Part shown: in pieces, positions 1 to 4,805 of the stretch | How positions within the stretch are numbered: position 1 is the stretch's first letter | How the letters are laid out: each line of letters begins with the position of its first letter | Assembly (NCBI GenBank): GCA_028718575.1 | Contig: JAQULN010000127.1 | Span: 1-7,705, forward strand | DNA: 7,705 nt | DNA from: Candidatus Krumholzibacteriia bacterium | GTDB lineage: Bacteria; Krumholzibacteriota; Krumholzibacteriia; LZORAL124-64-63 | Direction of reading: 5' to 3' | Position numbers and translations under genes: made by a program | The notes under the pieces: generated by a model | Databases searched by the model: none | Seen by the model: only the letters and a program-made list of their open reading frames with translations | What the model was told of the DNA's origin: nothing

Positions 1-1
1 C

Positions 2-1051
2 GCGCATAGTCTGGGACTGACAAGCGACGGCACGATCGTGGCTTGGGGGAGCAACTCGGTCTGAGAGTGCAACGTCCCCGCGCCGAATGCCGATTTCATC
101 GCTGTTGCTGGAGGCGGTGAACACAGCCTTGGTCTAAAAGGCAATGAGACCATCGTCGCTTGGGGTACCAACGCCAGCGGTCAGTGCGATGTCCCAGAGC
201 CGAACGCAGACTTCGTTGCTGTCGCTGGAGGCTGGCACCTCAGCCTGGGGCTCAAGAGCGACGGCGCGATTGTGGCTTGGGGCAGTAATTATTATGGCCA
301 GTGCGATGTACCCGAGCCGAATGAGGACTTCTTCGCCGTGACAGCCGGCAGCGAACATTGCCTCGGGCTCAAGAACGACAAAACGATCGTTGCCTGGGGG
401 AGAAATGACATGGGCCAGTGCGATGTCCCAGCGCCCAATAGCGATTTTATCGCCGTCGCAGGCGGCTTGAGTCACAGCCTGGGGCTCAAGAGCGACGGGA
501 CGATCGTCGCCTGGGGAAGCAACAGCATGGGCCAGTGCAGTATCCCGGAGCCGAATACGGACTTCGTCGCCATTGCCGGAGGTAACAACCACAGCCTGGG
601 GCTCAAGAGCGACGGCACGATCGTCGCCTGGGGGTGGAACGGCTATGGCCAGTGTAATCTCCCTTCGCCGAATCAAGACTTTATCGCCATCGCAGCCGGG
701 GCGAATCACAGCCTGGCCATCAGAGACGAGGGTATCACTTCATTAGCAGACGACACCGCTTCGGTTCCCGCCGCTCTTGCCATATGCGCCGTTACTCCCA
801 ACCCCTTCAATTCGCGTACAACGATCTGGCTAGATCTCCCGCAAAATGGTACGGTGACCCTTGCCGTTTACGATTACCGCGGACGGTTGGTGCACACGTT
901 GTGGAGCGGCCCAATGGACGCCGGCCGCCACCCAGTGGGTTGGGACGGCATGGACGACCGAGGGTGTCCTGTCGCATCGGGGATCTACCTGGTACGACTG
1001 ATGACGGCCGCTGGCCGTCAGCAATCGGCAAAAATCACTCTTGCCAAGTAG
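2..1051 (+). CDS. RCC1-repeat secreted protein with FlgD-like C-terminal sorting domain; 5' end outside window, broken by an in-frame TGA
   Basis: The reading frame enters from the left edge and ends with TAG at 1049-1051. It encodes six consecutive 39-residue units of the form HSLGLKSDGTIVAWG, then GQC, then a V/IP-x-PN-x-DF-x-A-x-AGG stretch. This is the bacterial RCC1-like beta-propeller blade (AWG-x-N-x-x-GQ is the hallmark). A degenerate seventh start (HSLAI, 707-721) and a short linker follow. The last ~85 residues match FlgD-like / type IX sorting-like domains: NPFNS (800-814), VYDYRGRLV, GWDG, VASGIYLVRL and a Lys-containing last strand. Such proteins are secreted or surface-anchored and usually mediate binding; the ligand is unknown. 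A TGA at 62-64 stands where the other repeats have the Gly of GQC, and the same frame continues unchanged on both sides. The gene is therefore a nonsense-mutated pseudogene or carries a sequencing error. GTG 272 would be a possible internal start but lies in mid-blade, so I do not treat it as the true start. Homology is sure; intactness is not. Confidence 0.82.
5..706 (+). repeat. Six tandem 117-bp units encoding RCC1-like blades
   Basis: The units start at 5, 122, 239, 356, 473 and 590. Each is exactly 117 bp (39 codons) with no length variation. DNA identity between units is high, especially in the segment coding for SLGLKSDG. Part of that segment, AGCCTGGGGCTCAAGAGCGA, recurs exactly in the units beginning at 239, 473 and 590. 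Units 5 and 6 are the most alike. The array probably continues upstream of the window. Confidence 0.9.
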
Positions 1052-1121
1052 CTTGTGTGATGAGGATCGTTGGGAGCTCCTGGGCGCGCGCGCGGAAACA
1101 TCCATCTCGTTCCAGCCTGCT

Positions 1122-1126
1122 GGAGG
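1122..1126 (+). promoter_or_regulatory. Ribosome binding site GGAGG for the 72-aa gene
   Basis: GGAGG lies 7 nt before ATG 1134 and decides that start over the upstream in-frame TTG at 1041, which overlaps the end of the RCC1 gene. The site overlaps a small inverted repeat (TCCAG 1111-1115 / CTGGA 1120-1124, four-base loop) that could partly hide it. The stem is only 5 bp, so any regulatory effect is speculative. Confidence 0.6.
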
Positions 1127-1133
1127 CTCGTTG

Positions 1134-1352
1134 ATGGGAGAACAATCGCAGGCTCGCTGCAGGACATGCGGTGCATTGTGGCATGCAGGGCAGTGGACTG
1201 AAGGCTGCGTCGAGTGCGGCGGCGGCGCCATGGAAATCGATTGCCTGATCTGTCGCGGCCGCTGCGGTTCGAAATGGGAGCGGGCGGTTCTCGACTCCAA
1301 CGACTTCGGCGATGCGCATTGGTTCGGCACTTGCCGCCTGTCTCGACCATGA
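1134..1352 (+). CDS. Small double zinc-ribbon-like protein (72 aa), function unknown
   Basis: The protein has 72 residues, with ATG 1134 chosen because GGAGG sits 7 nt upstream. It contains eight cysteines: C9-x2-C12, C25-x2-C28, C37-x2-C40, C44 and C67. The first two knuckles form a typical treble-clef or zinc-ribbon pair. The third knuckle with C44, C67 or H62 could form a second metal site. The C-terminal part (GRCGS-x-W-x-RAV-x-DSND, then a short AHW-x-G-x-C segment) resembles a family of short uncharacterised bacterial zinc-ribbon proteins that I know only as hypothetical. There is no helix-turn-helix, signal peptide or membrane segment, so it is probably cytosolic. It lies 82 bp after the RCC1 gene and 118 bp before the next gene, with no clear operon partner. 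A structural zinc role or protein/nucleic-acid binding is likely, but no specific function can be given. Confidence 0.68.
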   Translation: MGEQSQARCRTCGALWHAGQWTEGCVECGGGAMEIDCLICRGRCGSKWERAVLDSNDFGDAHWFGTCRLSRP

Positions 1353-1470
1353 TTTGGCTCGCCGGCTAGCGTCGTCGCGACTGAAGCGATCGTCGGAGAT
1401 AGAGCGGACTGCGCGGTCGTAAGTTTTGTGAGCTGGAGTGAGGCGGGACTTGTTTACGGGAGTCTGATGT

Positions 1471-1671
1471 ATGTCGCAAGCGAAACGGAATCTGATGCTA
1501 CAGCTCGCTGCATTTGCATGCAGCATGATTGTTGTCATTACATCCGCTGCTGCCATCGATCCTGCGGTCAGCAAAGCCAATTTGATCGGTATCATCGCAG
1601 GTTCCTTCGGCGCCGGCGCGCTTCTGATCAACATCATCAAGGATCACCGCGCGCAGCGCGCCGGAGATTGA
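1471..1671 (+). CDS. Small two-helix membrane protein (66 aa), function unknown
   Basis: The protein has 66 residues. The start ATG 1471 is preceded by GGGAG at 1458-1462, 8 nt away. A basic N-terminus (QAKR) precedes a hydrophobic segment at about residues 8-28. A short polar loop (DPAVSK) is followed by a second hydrophobic, Gly/Ala-rich segment at about 36-54, and a charged tail (KDHRAQR) closes the protein. The positive charges at both ends predict a hairpin with both termini in the cytoplasm. A cleavable signal peptide (cut after TSAAA) is an alternative reading, but the second hydrophobic stretch favours a membrane hairpin. It sits 177 bp upstream of the ligase-racemase-peptidase operon on the same strand, but a probable promoter lies between them. 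Holin-like or regulatory roles are possible; no family is recognised. It lacks obvious RiPP-precursor features. Confidence 0.55.
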   Translation: MSQAKRNLMLQLAAFACSMIVVITSAAAIDPAVSKANLIGIIAGSFGAGALLINIIKDHRAQRAGD

Positions 1672-1694
1672 TCGTACAGCTGTTGGTATTTTGC

Positions 1695-1746
1695 GGTTCC
1701 GGCATCCCGCCGAGAGCATCGTCGCGCCTAATCACAGGCCGGAACC
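1695..1746. repeat. 9-bp perfect inverted repeat upstream of the operon promoter
   Basis: GGTTCCGGC at 1695-1703 and its exact reverse complement GCCGGAACC at 1738-1746 are separated by 34 bp. The right arm ends 4 bp before the TTGACA box. No T-run follows, so an intrinsic terminator is unlikely. Two half-sites for a dimeric regulator, or one long-loop hairpin, are the options. Chance occurrence in GC-rich DNA cannot be excluded. Confidence 0.4.
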
Positions 1747-1750
1747 AGCC

Positions 1751-1780
1751 TTGACACTGCGAGATACGCTGGATTATCGT
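1751..1780 (+). promoter_or_regulatory. Candidate sigma-70-type promoter of the ligase operon
   Basis: A perfect TTGACA lies at 1751-1756. The best -10 candidates are TATCGT at 1775-1780 (18-bp spacer, keeping the T, A and final T) and GATTAT at 1772-1777 (15-bp spacer). The site leaves a leader of roughly 60 nt before ATG 1849 and is the only strong -35 match I saw in the gap. The -10 box is weak, so the call is tentative. Confidence 0.42.
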
Positions 1781-1848
1781 CGCCGCGCCAAGTCGCTATC
1801 GCTCCAAGCCTTTCGTGCGATCTGCCGGGATATCAGCGGAGGAATCCC

Positions 1849-3738
1849 ATGCCCGGGATCTTTGGTTTTCGTCTGCGGCGGCCGGGCCTCGACGCAGATC
1901 GGATCGCTGAACGCCTTGCCGGCGATCTCCGTCTCTTCGCGTGGCAGCGCCAGGCGGTCCTGTCGACGTCCGAGCCGGCGGTCAGGCTGGGAGTGGTTTG
2001 GAATGAGCTTGCGCCGGCCGCGCGCGGTGCATCGTTTTTCGCCGACGAGCACGTGAGCTGTGTTCTCGTCGGCTACATTGCGCGGACCCGCGAGGATTGC
2101 CGCGCTGCGACGGCATTGGCGGAGAGCCGCCATGCCGAGGCGGCGGTCCTGGCATATCGCCGCTTCGGGACAGGCTTCGGTGCGCGGCTGGAGGGCCCTT
2201 TCGCATTGGTCTTGTACGACGACCGCGACGGCGGTCTGTACGGCGTCACCGAGCGCCACAGCTTGACGGCGCTCTATCGTCACGACGGACCCAACGGCGT
2301 CTGTTTCAGCTCCATGCTGGGCCCTCTCGCCCGCAGCGGTCTCTTCGAGGCGCGCGTCGATGCCGCGGCGATCGCGACCCAGCTCGGCCACAGCCATCTG
2401 TTCTACCGGCAGACGCTGCTGCGCGACGTCGAGCTCCAGGATGCTGCGGTGATCGCCACCTCCCGCCCCGGCGAGATGACATGCAAGATCGAGCGCTACT
2501 GGCACTACGGTTGGGACGGCCCGCGCGACAACGCGCCGTTCGCGCGCAAAATCGACGACGTTTGCGACACCCTGCTGGAAGCGACCGACCGCATCGTCGA
2601 ACTGCCGGGCCGTCTCGGAGCGAGCCTCTCCGGCGGCCTCGATTCCCGGCTGATGGTGGGCTTGGCGCACCGGCAGGGCGCGGAGTTCACCCCGTGGACG
2701 TTCGGGACACCGGGAGCCTCGGACCTGCAGGTCGCTGCCGAGGTCTGCCGGACGCTCGGTCTCGGCCATGACGTATTTCAACCGTCGGCCGACCGCATTC
2801 CCGAATACGCGGCGGATTACGCCACGATCCTCAACGGTTGCGGTCCGCTGCGGAATGCGTTTGCGCTCGACCGCTGTCACGCTTATCGCGGCCGCGTTGA
2901 TCTCATGCTCAACGGATACCGGGGCGGTGTGGTGCTCGGCAAGGCGATCATCGATCTCGGTCACCGCCATCGCCTGCGCTGGTGGCGAGGCCGGCTCAAG
3001 CTGGAGCCGCCGGTCATCTCGCCGAATCTAGAGGACGCCTGCGACGACACGCTGATGAGCGAATACTACGTCGCGCTGAGCCACCAAGCGACGCCGGCCA
3101 TCGCCGGATGGCTGGTAGAACCGGAGCCTCCGCTCGCGACGATGCTGAGAGAGGCGTTATCGGGACCGTTGGCCGCGACGCCGCCGGAGTACCGGATCGA
3201 GCAGTGGACCGAGGAGTACGGCGGGGGTCGCCACATGACCCTGGTGTCGATCTTTGCCGATCGACATTTCTTCAACGATGCCAGCGTGTTCTATGACTAC
3301 GACGTTCGCGACCGCTGTTTTGCGCTGAGACCGGTCGACCGGCGGGGCAACAAGGCCTATGCCGCCGTGCTGACGCGTCTCCTGCCGAACCTCGCAACGC
3401 TTACGTACGCCAACACCGGTCTGCCTGCGAACTACACCGGCCTGCGGCTCTTGGCGCATCGCCTCTGGCGGCAGTCGACGGGCCGGCGGACTGCACGGTC
3501 GGGGGGATTCAACGCCACGGACTGGCTGCGGGCGCCCCGGATGGCCGAGTTCTGCCGTGATCTGATGCGCGATCGGTCGTTTTTGGCGCGCCCCTGGTGG
3601 CGCGGAGAGGCGATCGCCGCCGATTTCGACGACTGTATGCGCGGTGATCCGCGCCTGATCGCCGAACTCTGGAACGCAGTGACGATCGAGCTCTTCGCCC
3701 GTCGTTGGCTCGACAGGTCGACGGGAGGAACGGCATGA
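1849..3738 (+). CDS. Asparagine-synthetase-like ATP-dependent amide ligase with degenerate glutaminase domain
   Basis: The protein has 629 residues, close to the usual length for class II glutamine amidotransferase / asparagine synthetase (AsnB-like) proteins. GGAGGA at 1838-1843, 5 nt before the ATG, fixes the start. The N-terminal Ntn-type domain (about 1-190) begins MPGIFG where active enzymes have MCGI, so the nucleophilic Cys2 is Pro. The family's Asn-Gly-Glu substrate loop appears replaced by LVGYIA near residue 75. The ATP-pyrophosphatase domain (about 210-620) keeps the P-loop SGGLDSR at 261-267 and a SDLQVA-type helix about 30 residues later. The usual SG-E/D-G-x-D loop reads NGYRGG at 355-360. 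The protein should adenylate a carboxylate and form an amide, but not with glutamine-derived ammonia. Beta-lactam synthetases and lasso-peptide cyclases are known relatives that lost the same cysteine. It heads the operon and overlaps the racemase by 4 bp. Superfamily is sure, substrate unknown. A lasso cyclase is not supported because no B1/B2 genes or precursor are visible. Confidence 0.85.
   Translation: MPGIFGFRLRRPGLDADRIAERLAGDLRLFAWQRQAVLSTSEPAVRLGVVWNELAPAARGASFFADEHVSCVLVGYIARTREDCRAATALAESRHAEAAVLAYRRFGTGFGARLEGPFALVLYDDRDGGLYGVTERHSLTALYRHDGPNGVCFSSMLGPLARSGLFEARVDAAAIATQLGHSHLFYRQTLLRDVELQDAAVIATSRPGEMTCKIERYWHYGWDGPRDNAPFARKIDDVCDTLLEATDRIVELPGRLGASLSGGLDSRLMVGLAHRQGAEFTPWTFGTPGASDLQVAAEVCRTLGLGHDVFQPSADRIPEYAADYATILNGCGPLRNAFALDRCHAYRGRVDLMLNGYRGGVVLGKAIIDLGHRHRLRWWRGRLKLEPPVISPNLEDACDDTLMSEYYVALSHQATPAIAGWLVEPEPPLATMLREALSGPLAATPPEYRIEQWTEEYGGGRHMTLVSIFADRHFFNDASVFYDYDVRDRCFALRPVDRRGNKAYAAVLTRLLPNLATLTYANTGLPANYTGLRLLAHRLWRQSTGRRTARSGGFNATDWLRAPRMAEFCRDLMRDRSFLARPWWRGEAIAADFDDCMRGDPRLIAELWNAVTIELFARRWLDRSTGGTA
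3724..3729 (+). promoter_or_regulatory. Ribosome binding site GGAGGA of the racemase gene, inside the ligase gene
   Basis: This near-consensus site lies within the last codons of the ligase gene, 5 nt before ATG 3735. The ATG overlaps the ligase stop codon as ATGA. It argues for translation from 3735 rather than from the further-upstream alternative start at 3705. Confidence 0.75.
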
Positions 3739-4742
3739 TTCCGGTGAGTGTCCGCGTCAACCTGCCGCATATAGCCGAGAACGCCGCCAAAGCGACCGCG
3801 CTCTGCGAGCAATACGGCATCGAGGTCTGGGGGGTCACCAAAGCCGTGGCTGCCCAGCCCGGGGTCGCACGCGCGATGCTCGACGGCGGCGTCACGGCGC
3901 TGGCGGAAACTCGTCTCTCCGCGGTGAGCCGCTTGTACGAAAGCGGGGTTCCGGGGCCCTACTGGCTCTTACGGTCGCCGGCTTACTGCGAAATTCCCGA
4001 GTGCGTGGCCTTGACCGACGGCAGTCTGGTTTCGGATCGGGGCGCGCTGGAGTTGCTGCAAGCCGAAGCGCGCCGCACGCAGCGACGGCACGGCGTGCTC
4101 GTCATGGTCGATATGGCGACGGGACGCGAGGGCTTCCTGCCGGAAGAGGTCGGATCCGTTTGTCGCATGGTGGCCGAAAGCAGCCATCTCGATCTCGCCG
4201 GTCTTGGCATCTACTTCGAATGGCAAGGCGAGGCCGACGTGCAGGCGAAGACACTGGTTCGGCTATGTGATCTGGCCGCCGACATCGGTCGCGAGCTTCA
4301 GATGCCGCTGTCCATCATCTCCGGCGGCTCGACCAGCATCATCCGAACACAGTTGCTGCATGACCGCAAGCCTGCCGATATAAACAACCTACGTCTCGGG
4401 ACGGCGATCCTGTTGGGGATTGCCTCATCGGTGGGGCCCTTGAAGATTCCCGGCTTCCACCAGGACACGTTCGAGTTGAGCGTCGAGCTCAACGAGGTCA
4501 AAACGCGCGGCCGACGCCTCGGTCTGCTGGCGATGGGTCACACCGACGCCGATCCCGACTACCTCTTTCCGCTCGATCCCGGTGTGAAGGTCCTCAAAGC
4601 GTTCAGCGATCATACGCTCGTGGATCTCGAGGAAGCGGATCCGGCGTTCCGGGCAGGCGAAACACTGCGATTCCAGCTCGGCTACTTCGCGTTGACGAAG
4701 CTGATGCATTCGCCCTGGGTCCGGCACGAGTTCGTCCGCTGA
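3735..4742 (+). CDS. PLP-dependent amino-acid racemase, alanine/ornithine racemase family (COG3457-like)
   Basis: The protein has 335 residues from ATG 3735, chosen for its GGAGGA site and the ATGA overlap with the preceding stop. The fold-type III (alanine racemase TIM barrel) pattern is clear. VWGVTK places the PLP-binding lysine at K36. MVDMATGREG forms a barrel strand and loop. SGGSTS at 196-201 matches the PLP-phosphate loop. LRLGTAILLG at 219-228 and a late LDPGVKVL segment are typical of the COG3457 branch. That branch includes the ornithine racemase Orr and many enzymes of unknown substrate, and lacks the long C-terminal beta domain of Alr. It should interconvert L- and D-forms of an amino acid in the cytosol. 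No signal peptide is seen. Overlap with the ligase-like gene implies coupled translation and suggests that the racemised amino acid is a substrate or building block of that ligase. Family assignment is firm; the substrate is not predictable. Confidence 0.88.
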   Translation: MIPVSVRVNLPHIAENAAKATALCEQYGIEVWGVTKAVAAQPGVARAMLDGGVTALAETRLSAVSRLYESGVPGPYWLLRSPAYCEIPECVALTDGSLVSDRGALELLQAEARRTQRRHGVLVMVDMATGREGFLPEEVGSVCRMVAESSHLDLAGLGIYFEWQGEADVQAKTLVRLCDLAADIGRELQMPLSIISGGSTSIIRTQLLHDRKPADINNLRLGTAILLGIASSVGPLKIPGFHQDTFELSVELNEVKTRGRRLGLLAMGHTDADPDYLFPLDPGVKVLKAFSDHTLVDLEEADPAFRAGETLRFQLGYFALTKLMHSPWVRHEFVR

Positions 4743-4793
4743 TAGGCGGCCCAAGGGAGCGGGACCGACATGAAGATGTCTGACCGTGAAGCG

Positions 4794-4800
4794 AGGAGGA
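4794..4800 (+). promoter_or_regulatory. Ribosome binding site AGGAGGA deciding the peptidase start
   Basis: AGGAGGA lies 5 nt before ATG 4806. The alternative in-frame ATG 4770 has a weaker AAGGGAG at 4753-4759, 10 nt away. The stronger site and the compact signal peptide both favour 4806, though a start at 4770 would only lengthen the N-region by 12 residues. Confidence 0.6.
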
Positions 4801-4805
4801 AGCTC

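Noticed and set aside
62..64. TGA recoded as glycine (code 25)
   Set aside because: TGA serves as the terminal stop of the five plus-strand genes that follow, and the window is far too GC-rich for the known UGA-Gly lineages.
134..709. Minus-strand repetitive open frame across the RCC1 units
   Set aside because: Its periodicity is only the 117-bp repeat read backwards, while the plus-strand frame carries the recognised RCC1 motif.
1426..1456. Promoter TTGTGA/TGTTTA before the 66-aa gene
   Set aside because: The -10 match is only two of six positions, not better than chance.
1428..1754. Plus-strand open frame overlapping the 66-aa gene
   Set aside because: It has no hydrophobic or family pattern. 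The overlapping 66-codon frame has a proper ribosome binding site and two clear membrane segments.
1774..2970. Long minus-strand open frame (398 codons) opposite the ligase gene
   Set aside because: It is antisense to a gene with clear AsnB homology. Its translation is Arg/Ala-rich with no recognisable motifs, as expected from codon bias in GC-rich DNA.
1471..4742. Lasso-peptide cluster (precursor + cyclase)
   Set aside because: The ligase could be cyclase-like, but there is no PqqD-like B1, no transglutaminase-like B2 and no precursor with a leader and a Gly-to-Asp/Glu ring pattern. The 66-aa protein is a membrane hairpin.
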